A stretch of DNA of 64,000 nucleotides from Struthidea cinerea. Its lineage: Eukaryota > Chordata > Aves > Passeriformes > Corcoracidae. Below, in pieces: positions 51,889-64,000 of the stretch; the stretch's first letter is position 1; every line of letters starts with the position of its first letter. Location of the stretch: positions 1-64,000 of the forward strand of contig VZTI01005210.1 of assembly GCA_013397865.1 (NCBI GenBank), given 5' to 3'. The translations under genes and the position numbers were made by a program. Below the pieces are notes generated by a model. The model saw only the letters and a list, made by a program, of their open reading frames with translations, made no database searches and had not been told where the DNA came from.

Positions 51889-54800
51889 CTTCTTTTTATA
51901 CTGTAGGGTTGTTGTTTTAACTGGGAATCACTCCTGCCAACGTATGTCTCATCCCAGTCACAACTCCATTGTAAATGCACTGCTTATAATGCACAGTCCA
52001 GGTCTTCTACTAACTGCTGATGTTGGGACCTCTGTCACTTATCCCACTTTTTAGGTTCTCTCCATCTGTCTTTCAGAGGGCGAGTGATTTCACAATGTGT
52101 ATGCTTTTTTTACACAGCAGAAGAAATACTCTTTTACTCTTTTGCAAAAATTACATCTAGTTAAATGTGGCTGAAAAACAGTAGAGAGGAGCACCTCATT
52201 TTAAAGCCGTAGCATTTAAACATGTAGAATGCTAAACAAAACCAAATATGTGTTCTTCTCATTTGACTGGACTGTGCAAGCTGCAGTTAGGTTCCTGTAT
52301 TCATTGCTAATGAAGGAAATATGAAAAGAAATTATATCCAGCTTTACCATCTGAATTTTAGTGACAAGTGTTTTCTTTATGTCAATCTAAATGCGTAGAT
52401 CAATTTGATATTGATAACATAGTCAACATGTGCTTTATTTCATGTTTTATTTGGTTTACTATCTCTTCTCTGTAACTCATAAAAATAATTGCTGTGTTTA
52501 AAGAAGGTGCTTGAAAGACAAAGAAAGGGAGCCATTAAACCCAGCAATGATGTATAAAAGGAAAAGTCCATAAGTCATTACATATGATACTCAGGTCAGG
52601 ATAGACTGACCTGAGCAGCTAACCACTTATTAATTATGTATTCATTTCCAGAAATCTTTAGATTGTTCATGGATTCTCTCTTCACGCCTAAGTTTGTATG
52701 GTTACATCTTGCATTCATCCATCTGATGACAGTCATTCAAGAATAAGATAAGGGGATCTATCCTACACAAATGTCCTCCACGGGGCTTCTTTAGATTGCT
52801 GTGATATTTTAAAAGGCACGTTTTGTTTTAAATGACAGAGACGGTTTGTCAAGGAAATCCTTAAAGATCAGCTGTTACGATAATTCACAAAGCAACCAAA
52901 TTAATCAATCAGATCCTGCATTGTAAGAGGGACAGAATTACTATAAAGGTAAATCTCAGATGTAGGAAAAATTTGTTGCATTATTTATGACCTCAAAAAA
53001 AAAAAATTACTGAAAGAAAATATTCTCCACCCGAGATTGAAAAAGGAGAAATAGGTCAGCTATAGACCGTAGGTTTGAAAGAGATGAGCTACAAAAGAAA
53101 TTTAGGACAAGAGGCTATTGCATCAGACAATTAGAGGAAAGAAAGGGCAGTTGATCAGCAGAGACTGCAGTAGGGCAACAGAAATATTAAAGACCACAAA
53201 AAATCCCTTGCTCTTTCTTCATCAATTTGCTTCACACTTAAGTCATCTTCTACTGAATGGCTGGGAATGCATAAGAGTGAGCTCACTTTCCTCTAAATTG
53301 CCAACAGACAAGAGATCTAAAGGATGAATCTGAGTCCTCCGTTAAGGCACCTGAAAAAGACCCAGTATACCTTGATTCATATGGAAAAACTCACTAGGCT
53401 GACACCCACTCATTTCCTGTCAATCACTATGCAGGGGAATTTCCTGTTAGTCGCTTCTCAGATGGTCATAATTTGGGTAGGTTCATCCTTTCATCTTCCT
53501 GATCACCACAAATTCAACATTAGGAAACATCTACCAATTAGGAGTAGCTGTATGGTGTGTACAGCAAAAAATGCAGCTGGATCAACAAGAAGGCGGAAAT
53601 TATAAATACATAGCGACAGAATATGGGGAAACTGCTCAGGTAAAACCAAAAAAGAAATCCCATTTTTACTGAATTAATGGAGACAGAGGTAGCATATACA
53701 CTGTAAGACGTTCACACAGGAAATCTAAAGACAGAAGAAGATTTAGGGTAAAGAAACCCAATACAATTAACATCTGCTGTTGCTGATGAAATGAAGATAT
53801 ATAGCCAATTGGGAATCCTAAAAAACCACCCAAAACTGCTGAAAACAACCAAAATTAGGTGATAGAGTAACTCTTTGCCTTACTAGTCCATTCTGGTTCC
53901 ATGTAAGAATATGGACATTTATTGGTAAAAAAAAGAGGTGGAAAACAAATGTAAATTTAGACGATTGTTCAAAATGGTTGGTGCCAATTATCACAAAATC
54001 ACGGATGTGTCTAACACAGGTGGTAACATGTAGGATGACAGTTTTATCCATAATAAGTCACATCCTGTACAAGGCTCCTCACAGTACAAAATCGTTTTTC
54101 CAGAGACAGCTTTCTATTCCGCATAGAAAATATTTTCCATGAGTCATTTTTTTAAAATGTGAAAGAGAATTAACTTTGATTGTTCTCGTGTCTTTTTATG
54201 TTTGCTGTCTAAGAACATTTAGGTGATATAATGTCTGCAGAAAGTAAATTTTAAAAGCAGTCTCCCTATGCTCTGTTGTTTGCTGTACATAAAACTCTCC
54301 AGTATCCTCCGTGCCCACCTAGTTATTGTGCTGAAGATTAACATGATGATCAGAAAGTGCATAGTAATTGATAGAAAGCAGACAGTAACTGCAGAGCTCA
54401 AGGCCTGCCTTCTCTGTGTCCTAAAATCCATACAAAACCCTACAGCTGAATCGTATGCTATTCATCTTTCACCCGTCAAATGCTTTTCTGCAGCACTAGC
54501 CTTTCCCATTAAGAGTACTAAGGATGTTCCTTATTTGTCCGATCCAGCACAAAAAAGAAAGGCTGTTATTCAGACCCTTGTGATCGAGATAGCTGAACAA
54601 GGAGCATCTGACCCTCTCTTATTACTTCATGACAAAAATGACTTTGACAAAATATCTGAAGATGTCACTGAGGCAAAAAAGTGTTAAATAAAGTGAGCCT
54701 GCATGGTTGGTCATTGAGAACAAGGGAGGCTGAAAATAGAACCTCCTTGTGAAAAGAAGCATCACAGACTTCAGAAACAGCACCAGAAAGAGTACAATTG

Positions 54801-57058
54801 AGACAAAATGAAACTGGGGGAAGATCAGGGACAAACAGCTTGAGAATTGTGATCTTTCAGAGGGAATGCATAAAAACAAGCACTGTGGTGTTAGCTGGTG
54901 ATTGGGGAGAGCACTGTAACAACAGTAGCGAACCTTTTACATGTAGCCTGACATACTCTAGGAGAAGGAGGTAGTGAGGGAGGGCAGAGATCTTCTTGCC
55001 TTTTGTCAGGTTTCTCATTAGCTAATGCCACTGGCAACTAGCTTCAATCAAAGTATTTCAAGGGTTTTACATTTCATCCAAGCCTATTAAAGGACCAGTT
55101 GCTCACATGAAGAGTCTTGAATGAGTTTTATCCACCAGCAATGTTTACTGTCTCGTTCCACCAGAATTTGGCATGAAAGTTGCACAATATTTCTAGAGCA
55201 GATCTATTGGTTCATTGCATGACACTGCCCCATCGCTGGAGCTGAATCTGGCTGTTTTCTGACCTTGTGCTCAGCTCATCCACCTCATTAAAATGGGATA
55301 AAATGAAGCTAGTAAAACCCAAAACAAAATTCTTGATTGTTTAGAGAGATGAATTGGCTCAGTCTCCATCTGGAGGAATGCCAGAGCCAGAGCAAAGGAG
55401 GGAATGAGACATGAAATAAAGAGGGTGTTGGAGAGAAAGGGGCGAGGGGGACTGATATATTTTGTGACAGCTCTACCGTGAAAATTCACCTTTGGAAAAG
55501 AGGACGGTTTGTTCCTATGCACCAAATACCTTGATTTAGTTTTAAGTTTTTAAACAGAGAGAATTTCATCCTTTAAAAAACCTGGAAGATTTAGTTATGA
55601 TAAATAAAAACAAGTGGTGGTAATTTTCCATGATGTGCTTTAAGAACATGACGGAAAAGAGGACAAAATTCAACACGTGTAAACCATCACTGAAGTAAGA
55701 AACTGGTTTACACTATTTTTGTTCTGGAAACTTTTAAACCTAAAAAGGACAACAGGATGTTTTGTTTTATGAAAAGGTTTGAAAGAATTCCAGTATAACT
55801 ACAACAGACAACCCTTCCCTGCAAAGACAACGAAACCAAGATGACATGAAGTATTTTAAAAGATGGGTTACTAAAATTCAATTCTCAGTACACTGTCAAA
55901 ATGTAAAGGGTAAGCCCACCATTTTGTCTTCCTTTTAAACTCTCATTTTCATTTCTCTAGGTCGCCTTTACTTTACCAGCAGAGGGAGCAGGTGGAAGAG
56001 CAAATGGAAAAGGAACTGACTTCGACTAAACTTTGATCTTTGCTCTTTGTTCCAGACAGAAAACAAGGACCAGTTTCAGCAGCTGCTGCTAGCAGGCCAG
56101 AGTATCCACAGCACGAATACTCTTGCTTTGCCTGTGTTCTCCCTTCTTCCTCTTACAGTTCCTGGTAGTAAAGAGGTATTAGAAAACCTAACTGTTCCAC
56201 CAGTCCTGTCTAATTTTCTGTGGACTGGCAATATTTAGCAGAAAATTGAGGCAGAATTCCAACCGATGACATTTTAAATTCAGCTGCACACTAGTCACAG
56301 CCTGTCCTATAGCTTGTAGCAATTTCACTGCATCTTAACCACTTTTCTAGAACTGGGCTCTACTGTAAATCTGAAAACATCCAGACTATTTGTGTAAAAT
56401 GAAAACTCATAAGGAAAGTTATGTCTGAATAATGCAGTGCTACTTTTGATCTGTTGGAGAAGGTTTTCAGTTCACCCGCCTCTCACAAGGGGATTTTATA
56501 AGCTAAAGTCTTGTTCAAAACAATATTATTAAGCCATTAAATGTTTTATCTGAGAATGTTCATGTTCTCTTAAAAACACCTCATTTTCTCCCCAACTCTC
56601 ATTTCTACCTATTCACAGTTAGCTTCCTCTGCACCATTTTTGAATACAAAATGGACTTTATACCTAATAATTAAATTAAGCCAAGTACAATCTCTTACTC
56701 TGCATCAAAGATCCTGCAATTTTTTTCTTTTTCAGAAAAACTCAGTGTGTAGAAAGAGGGAGACTAACACTCTGTCTTTTTGGGAGATAAATCTTCTGGC
56801 AACATGAGCTTTTCTTTAAACTAAAAGTAAATTTATAGAACATGCAAAAGATGGTTTAGAAGGATCAGGCACTGTTCCGCCCTCAATAAGGAGGAGGAAG
56901 TCCAGTGGGATCAGGTCAGAGATTTAGGGAAAAGCTTTATACCACATTTGTCAGAGAGACATTCCCAATTAAATCTTACAGAAGCAGTTTAGCACTATCA
57001 AGAAGTATATAGGCTTCTTTCAGTCCAACTTGAGATTGCTGCTGCTTTTTTTTTTTTT
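51889..57058. other. AT-rich intergenic DNA, no gene recognised
   Basis: Twelve A at 52995-53006 and twelve T at 57047-57058. The longest frame is 139 codons on plus (54268-54687), without recognisable features. CTTTGTTCCAG at 56045-56055 is a good acceptor match ahead of an open frame (56047-56238), but no convincing coding signal follows. A CTCF-like word is at 55976-55989. Confidence 0.5.
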
Positions 57059-57080
57059 ACTCAGTCCCATGGGACTGAGT
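57059..57080. repeat. 22-bp perfect palindrome beside a poly(T) run
   Basis: ACTCAGTCCCA is followed directly by TGGGACTGAGT, its reverse complement, with no spacer. It immediately follows 12 T. The arm can also be read as two TCAGTCCC blocks head to head; TCAGTCCAAC occurs once more 40 bases upstream. Confidence 0.95.
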
Positions 57081-60000
57081 TGCAAGAAATAATTAATCCA
57101 TAGAGAGTAAAGGTGAGAACCAAATAGGTCTGAAAATAATGCTGTTTTCATTAGATCAAAGATGAGTTATTACTATAAAAAAGTAACCACTGATCAGTTT
57201 CTGAAATTCTGACTAGCACTTCACAAAAGTGATTCGCCACATGGCATAGAGGAAATGGGTGGCTTTGTAACAACTCCCACAGCAGAGCTATAGGTGTGGT
57301 TATCTATCCTTCTCAACCAGAGGAGATAAACAAGGCTTTGAAGACAAAGAGCAGTGTAAAAGCCCTTACCTCTGTTGCTGTACCTTGATAAGCACACAAA
57401 ATCATCAAGAAAACTCTCAGTTTTGAGCTGGTAAGCAGTTATTTAGAGAAGGTACAGAGACATTACAAACAGCTGGAAGAAGAGCCTTTAAATCTGACCT
57501 TAAAGTGGAAAAAGCTGTGCAGAACTACAGCAGACATCTGCCTGCATTCCTCATATAAAACTATTTCAGGCTATATTTGATAAGATGTTTGATGATGTCA
57601 TGAGTGATAGAGCTTAGGCTAGTCAGGTTAGATTTATTTTCTAAAAAGTTCAGACAGCCATCACTGATTAATATTAACATCCCATCTATGCTACAGAGTT
57701 CCTACGAAGCCATTTTTCTCTAAACAGAAGGTTTTGATTGACTGACCTTGCTGTACATTGAAAATATTACTTAGTCCAGTAGTTGACAAGTTTTGTCCAG
57801 TTTTTGACTCATCAATATTTTCTCATGGAAGTGAAGATCCCTGAAGAGTGAATTCGAACTGACTGACATCAGACTTGCGATTTTTAGTTGCCTTTGTTGG
57901 ACCACTCAGAAGTACCTGACCCTGGGCTGAAAAATCCCTAAAATATACATGGTCATACATGTCCACATGTGAAATAGTTACAAGTATAATCCCCTTCTAC
58001 TTTTTTTTACCCTCTTTCAAGGAACTATTCAGGACTGTCTCTTTCCCCTCAGTCTGTCAGGACTATATTCTTGAGGAAAAAGTGGGCTCAAGACAAGAGC
58101 TCAGAAGATAGAACTCCTTTTGCATGCAAATAGTATCCTCCTGCTTGGTACAATCCCAGATCAGTCTAATCTTCACTTTATTCTCTGTTTATTAAATAAA
58201 TTAGAATAAACTGAAAGGACTGATCATCTCATTAAGTTGGAAGCACTCCCTCTACAGGGCCATTCAGAGGGGAACAAAGGAACATCAAACATACTGGCAT
58301 TCAGTTTCCAAAGGAAATTCATGGTCAAGGTTAAACTAGCCCTATTACTTACGCAGTTAGGGTCTTAAATAGGTGGTGAGTGCTACCTCTTTCATATGAG
58401 GAAAACTATGTATAATTTAAATGAATGCTGGCCCTGGTATTTTGTTTAGTTTCAACTCTCTCCCTGTCCATACTCCTGATATTTATTTTAATAAAACTAA
58501 CACATTGAGATTTTCCTGGTGGGACGTTGGTAACCAGAAATGCTCTACAAGCCCTGTAGAGGGCTCTGAGTGGATGGTCGCCAAGAGGCCGCAGATAAAG
58601 CTGGGATTACTGCTGTCTCCTCTAAATCACTGTTTAAGATCCATGTAATTAGTTCATATGTTAATGCTGCATACATTAATACTCAAGAATATATCTTGAT
58701 GAGTGGATTAGAGAAAGCATGCAAGAGCTCAAAAACTGATACTTCTGCAGGCCAATTCCTCAAATATCTTGGTCCTTACACTCAGACCAGCCTGCAAAAA
58801 CCAGGCGGCATCTATGCCAGAGAGGTAATTACCACGCTGTGATATTGCTTATAGTTTGTTACAAAGCATGAGGATATCTCATCCTTCAATAGATCTTGTT
58901 GACAATATTAATCTTTCTCATTGCAGAGATTGAGGATTTTCACTATGGTTGGGGCTTGTATGATCTTCTCTTGATAGCCCACAGTGAAAACTAAGGAAAA
59001 AGGTAAAATGTGATACTGTCCTGCAGCTGACTTCTATGTACCAACTTGGCACAGCTCACTGGTTCTCCAGTGAAATGGCAATCTAGTTAAATCTAGCTTA
59101 TTTTTTCATCTACTGCTCAGAAGTCTTCATGAACGGTACTCAGCAAACCTTAACTCAAAGAACTACTTCTAAGCTATGAAATAGTGTCAGCTCTTTTAAA
59201 TACATACATCAATGATCTCCCTGACACTAGAGCTTGTAAATAGTTTGGGTATCAATTCTTAGGACTTTTCTGACCTTGAGCATAACTTGAAACATGATTC
59301 AGCAGTAACACTCATAACTGGCAGTTGCAGTTGAATGCTTTGCTACCGTAGTTTCTCCTGTAATTCAAGTTTAGCTTCTCAATGGAATACAGTCCATATC
59401 TTGTCTATCTCATAGTTTCTCTTAGTAGGTCTCTGACTTTCCCTGTCTGTCTGATAACACTTGCTGTCAATGTCAAGACCTGCCCCAGCCTATTGACAAA
59501 TTGTTGTGACTACCATGCACAATCTTCAAACATTTGCTACCACTTTGCTACTCAGAAGAGGGTGTAGTTTTCCAATTTTGGTCTCCTCACCTCATGTTAC
59601 ATTAGCCAATTTGCAGATAATCACACCCAGCATTTTACTCACATTGACTCATAATGTCTTACCACATTTTTATTCTGAAAAGTCTGGAGACAAAAGGGTC
59701 ATGGATATCAAAACCTTGCCCAACCTTCTGTTGTATTTGAAACTCTCCCTTTAGCCTTCTGTTTAGCTCAACTCGCCTAATATTCTGACACGTTATGGTC
59801 AGCCCTGTTACTCTGGCATTTTGACAACAGAAAACACAGACCCTATTGGCAGCAAACTGATGAAAATCCTACCATTTGACAGCCACATTTTATCCTGGGA
59901 TCTTCCTAAAATCATTCCAGATTGCTTGAAGCTAGAATGTTGCAACATTATGCAAAATTGTCTTATGGCATAAGGAGAATCTGAACTACAGGTGCAGGCT

Positions 60001-62602
60001 ATGATTTACAACATAAAACATAAATTTCCTAAATAGATGGGATCTCAGACATCAGATTCTGTCTCTGAAAATGCTGTCCTTTCATATGACAAGATTTGCA
60101 CATACTAGTATCTCTAGAATATTATTTACATGACCACTCTCTCTCTGAGCATGTTAAACAACTAAAAGAAGTCAGGGGAACAGATGCTTTCAAGGAGGCC
60201 TAGCATATGTATTAATGTTAGGAAATTATTATGGTTCAAAGATTACAATTACTGTCCAGTTGGTCAGCATCTCAGTCTCATTTGACACTGGCATTCAGAT
60301 CATGCACCCTGATCTCTGACCAACAGGCAGGGCATTCTGTTGGGTGGTCACATTGTCTCATTCTGTACTTTCAGTAGATTTTCAAATCACAGATATTGAG
60401 CATATCTACCTCTTCAAAGAGCCACTGGGGTCCTATCTATACAAGGATGTTGCTGTAAAATACAGCTGGAACTTCAATTTACAGTGTGCTAACTACTTCA
60501 TACTGTGTCCCCCATCAAGGCTCATTCAAAATCACACAGGCATCAATTGCAGAGGTGGAAAGTGTAAGAAAGAGGCCTCTGTGCTGATATTTAGTACTAT
60601 GGTGCACTAAAACAAGAAACACAAAAAACTTGTGTATAAATCATTTGCTTTCACATTACTATAATACTATTTACAGCACAAGAGGAAAAATAACTACAAG
60701 TTGTAAGTCACCCTCAAAAAGCTACAATGGAGCTGTAGATGTGCTGAAAATTGCACACATCTTTAACCTCAGCTGGATTGAGGCCAGCAGTGCCATAAGG
60801 AAATACGATAATGAATAAAGGCTTATCTCTACATTGCTAGACTCATCTGACTACATCAGGTATTTGTATTGATGCATATGTGTACTTGAAATATTCTAGA
60901 GGGAGTGTTCACTACAGAACCAGAAAATAAATGTCTTCATATTTCTGCTGTTCATAACCTTTAATCATGTTACTTATATTTAGGAAGAATTTCTCTGGAG
61001 TAGTGTTCAGCTGATAACTTCTTCCACATGAATAATGATAATGTCTGTTGCTATTTGCATAGCACTGGAAATTATCAAGATGAATAGGAATGACCCTTTT
61101 ACTCATCAGGATGTAGTTTGTTCTGTTATTTCTTCTGCAGGTAATTGGAACTCATTGGTAATTGCTGAAGCTTCCAAAGGAAGCAGAAGTCTGAGGAATA
61201 GAGGTATTTCTTGAAGTAGGGAGATTTGATTAGTTCTTCACATTATTAAAAAAGACACTATAAAAAAAATGCAAACAAATCCCAGCACCACTTATCAAAG
61301 CAACTATCAGTAAGTGATGAACAATTTTATTAACTAGTTTTTTTTCAGATGGGGGTTCAAGGGTTGTTTTAACATAACATGTAATTTGAATTTTAAAAAA
61401 AAGTTTTTCATAGAGGGACATTTTTCTTCTTCACATCTGCCAGAACAAAGTTTATTTATGCATAAACTTGGTTTTTACTACACAAATCTTTTATACCTGA
61501 GATTTTCTGGGGACTGTCAACTATGAATGCAAATTTTAAATACTTTGGACAAGATGCTTAGACTCCTATTATGTTTAAATAGCACCTTGTTCCTAAAGTG
61601 ACTCCACTGGAGTGAGATACAGTACAGTTCATCAGGATCTGGCAGTGAGTGGTTTACTTCATTATTAATATCACTATATTTCAGTTCTGCTGCCAGATGC
61701 TAAGCAGTTACAGAGTTTTTTTAAAACCAATTACAATAAAATCAAAGCAGAATCCACTGATATGGTTTTGTTTACAAAAGCTGAAGTCTGATATCGTTAT
61801 TCATGTGACAACTGGTTCATATTCAATTCACAAGCCTTTCTACACATAATCTATCTCACAAGCCCTGAAACAGACCTGAAGACGTACTAACAGGGCTCTC
61901 CTTTTCTCTGTTATCTGAATATTCATTTAAGAAAAGGCTATAGATGGCTTATTATGTGACATTAATTGCTAAGCTGGGAGTTGTGTGTGCAGTTTCTCTA
62001 AGTCCACAGTGAATGATTTGTGGCAGGGCAAATCTTTATATGAGGATATGGAGAAGGGAAAAACCAAATATTCTTGACTGTAATTGACTATTAAAATGAT
62101 TGAAAGTCAGCCGGCTTCTAGCCTGTAGGCGGGCATAGTTTTATTTCATTCTTCCCCTTTCCTAAAGACAGCAAGAAATAGAAGATGTGATAATAGTGAA
62201 GAGACTAGAGCTCTCTGGAAAGCTTAGGAATGCATTATGTGTGGAATGATTTCAGTGAGCTCAGAATGTCAGCTCACATGCAATAGCAGATTAAATGATA
62301 ATGCCTGAAGTACTTACAGCTCCCAGCTGCTTGCTTGCTCTTTGCTGGAGGCTGCTGCTTCACATGCAAGGAGAGCTGCAAAGGCTATGTAACATCTCCC
62401 CCATCCTCATATTTACAATGGTTTATAGGTAAAGGTTAGGGTAAATTGAAACCAGAGCTGCTGTGCTGCAAGATTGTCAGGCTCAGAGGTTCTTTTGCTG
62501 CCTATTCTCTGCACCTATTCCTGCTGTATCTCCCTCAACAGGACCTGCTGAAGGGCTGGTACAGACTAATGTGACCTAATTGCTGCCTGCCAGTAGCTGA
62601 AG
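57081..62602. other. AT-rich intergenic DNA, no gene recognised
   Basis: No recognisable gene or repeat. The longest frames are about 90 codons. Bases 61910-62300 have the mixed composition and ATTA/TAAT clustering sometimes seen in conserved enhancers (for example GTGACATTAATTGCTAAG), which is weak evidence. Confidence 0.5.
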
Positions 62603-62916
62603 AGAGCCTACAAGAAAGTTGGGGAGAGAGTTTTTGCAAGGGCATGTAGTGACTGGACAAGGGGAATGGCTTCAAACTGAGAGAGGAGGTTTAGATTAGA
62701 TATCAGGAAGAAATTCTTTACTCTGAGGGCGGTGAGGCACTGGAACAGGTTGCCCAGAGAAGTTGTGGATGCCCCACCTCTGGAAGTGTTCAAGGCTAGG
62801 TTGGATGGGGCTCTGAGAAGCCTGGTCTAGTGGAAGGTGTCCCAGCCTGGGGCAGCGGGGGGTTGGAACTAGATGACCTTTAATGTCCCTTCTAACCCAA
62901 ACCTGTGACTCATAGG
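62603..62916 (+). mobile_element. CR1 LINE fragment, 3' end
   Basis: Sense orientation. It begins GAGCCTACAAGAAAG and carries GGGCATGTAGTGACTGGACA, GGCACTGGAACAGGTTGCCC and GTGGATGCCCC, ending CTTCTAACCCAAACCTGTGA and CTCATAGG, a shortened CR1 tail. About 310 bp, 5'-truncated, and close to the avian consensus, so among the younger copies here. Its 3' phrase differs from the copy at 3.4 kb (GTTGTGGATGCCCC type against GGTTGAGTCACC type), so the two belong to different CR1 subfamilies. Confidence 0.94.
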
Positions 62917-63249
62917 GAGGTGGTAATGGCTTCTGATCTTTCAGCTTAGTTTGACGCCACTGGTGAATCAATGTGAGTAGTGGACAAGCATACCTATTAA
63001 CAATTCCCCACTGCTGGCAATAGTGAATTAGTGACTGAACAGCCTGTTCAGTCTAGATTTGGCTAACTCCTGAAGGACCTGAGAGCTTTGTGAAATTTCC
63101 ATGGCCCAAGGAAGCAGAAGAAAATAACAACCTTGGGACATTGAAGGAACTCCCAACTGAAGTTCCCTGTCTAATACACTGGAGCGAAGGTGGCTTACAA
63201 CGCAACCAGCACAGCAGATGGGCCCAACACCATTTTATACATCTATGTT

Positions 63250-63251
<2 letters not shown>

Positions 63252-63279
<28 letters not shown>
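63252..63279. repeat. (CA)14 microsatellite
   Basis: Fourteen uninterrupted CA units, followed by a GT-rich stretch (GTGTTAGTGTTTGAGTGTG) about 25 bases further on. Likely polymorphic. Confidence 0.98.
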
Positions 63280-63280
<1 letters not shown>

Positions 63281-64000
63281 TTGCATTATTGCTGTGTAAG
63301 TCTGTGTTAGTGTTTGAGTGTGTTTGAAAGGATCTGTTAAACTCTCAGCAAGTAAGAATTTCCTTTCCCCTGTCACAGAAGATTGCTTTTTCCCCGTTTG
63401 CCATTTAAATATTTATATTGCATTTTGGAATGGATAAAAACAGCTGGAAGAAGGAAAATACTGCCCCAGAAATGAAGATCATAAGAAACTGGTAATGGGA
63501 ACAAGGTTAAGGAGAGTTAAGGCAGTACAGAAAAATCTTCATCAAGAACTTTTAAGTGAAAGGGTTTGTACCTCAAGATCACAATGAATCAAAAACAATG
63601 ACCATACTGTACAAAGGACAAAAGCCACCAGTTTCTAAATTATCTGACTCAGATGAGTATGACTGCAGAGTCAAAAGGTCACTTAGTTCAATAGCTGTGA
63701 TAGTAGCCAGCAGCAGATATTTCAGAAAGAATAAAAGAAACAGAGAAAAAAAAATATTTTTGTTGATATTTCCTCCCAGCCGCTATAAACTGGAAATGTG
63801 ATATTGCAAGGTTCTTCCAGAAGCATCTTGATATGACACCCCTCTATAAAAGACCTGTTATTTACCTATGTATCCTATAACATAAATTCCATGAATTTGC
63901 ACGGTATGGAGGTCAGAAGTACATGTCCTTGTATCACAATGGGAGTCTTTCCTTCTCAATTAAGGTAGGTTTAAACAAAAGAACTACAGAGAAGCCAGAA
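63280..64000. other. Intergenic DNA, nothing recognised
   Basis: AT-rich, with only short chance frames (81 codons at 63556-63801, plus). No repeat end or signal was seen up to the edge. Confidence 0.5.

Noticed and set aside
54268..54687. 139-codon plus frame
   Set aside because: No recognisable motif, splice context or start context, and within chance expectation.
56045..56238. Acceptor-like CTTTGTTCCAG ahead of a 63-codon frame
   Set aside because: No matching donor with a plausible exon and no recognisable peptide.
1..64000. CRISPR arrays, operons, ribosome binding sites, tRNA or rRNA genes
   Set aside because: No spaced identical repeats or RNA-gene signatures were seen, and the CR1/ERV content shows this is vertebrate nuclear DNA.

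Overview
This window looks like an intergenic (or deep intronic) stretch of a bird genome, probably from an AT-rich, gene-poor part of a macrochromosome. The evidence is the repeat content: five CR1 LINE fragments with the avian-type 3' end, an LTR fragment of a type I recognise from avian ERVL-like elements, and the LTR end of another endogenous retrovirus. The rest is AT-rich, stop-dense single-copy DNA. I found no cellular protein-coding gene, tRNA, rRNA, CRISPR array or operon-like arrangement that I can support. Open frames reach only about 100-145 codons, roughly what chance gives in 128 kb of both-strand AT-rich DNA. None resembles a known protein, apart from reverse-transcriptase remnants inside CR1.

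Layout. Bases 1-853 are the 5' end of an endogenous retrovirus on the minus strand. A 613-bp TGT...ACA LTR (853 to 241) carries a GC box, inverted CCAAT, TATA box and AATAAA in the expected order. It is followed by a tRNA-Lys-like primer binding site and the start of the leader, and the provirus runs off the left edge. A lone N at 292 lies between two nearly identical 43-bp copies inside the LTR and is probably an assembly join. CR1 copies follow at 3412-3866 (-), 20005-20906 (+, with the RT FADD motif), 28938-29004 (-, tail only), 43822-44078 (-) and 62603-62916 (+). The 28.9-kb CR1 tail abuts a 5'-truncated ERVL-type LTR ending at 29550. A probable hAT-like DNA transposon remnant lies near 22.24-22.37 kb. 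Microsatellites are (TA)n at 9.76 kb, (AT)16 plus a GATA/GTAG array at 22.65 kb, and (CA)14 at 63.25 kb.

Other structure. There are perfect palindromes of 28 bp (39250-39277) and 22 bp (57059-57080), both longer than chance predicts, and two of 16 bp (11837, 37851). A 20-bp word recurs at 40394 and 42445. A local GC-rich block lies at 42680-43050. A consensus RFX X-box sits at 16397-16410. A few segments read like conserved non-coding enhancers (26.53-26.66, 30.74-30.98 and 61.91-62.30 kb), but this is an impression that only cross-species alignment can test. Nothing here amounts to a new biological system. The most useful leads are the palindromes, the assembly join in the LTR and the CR1/LTR junction.
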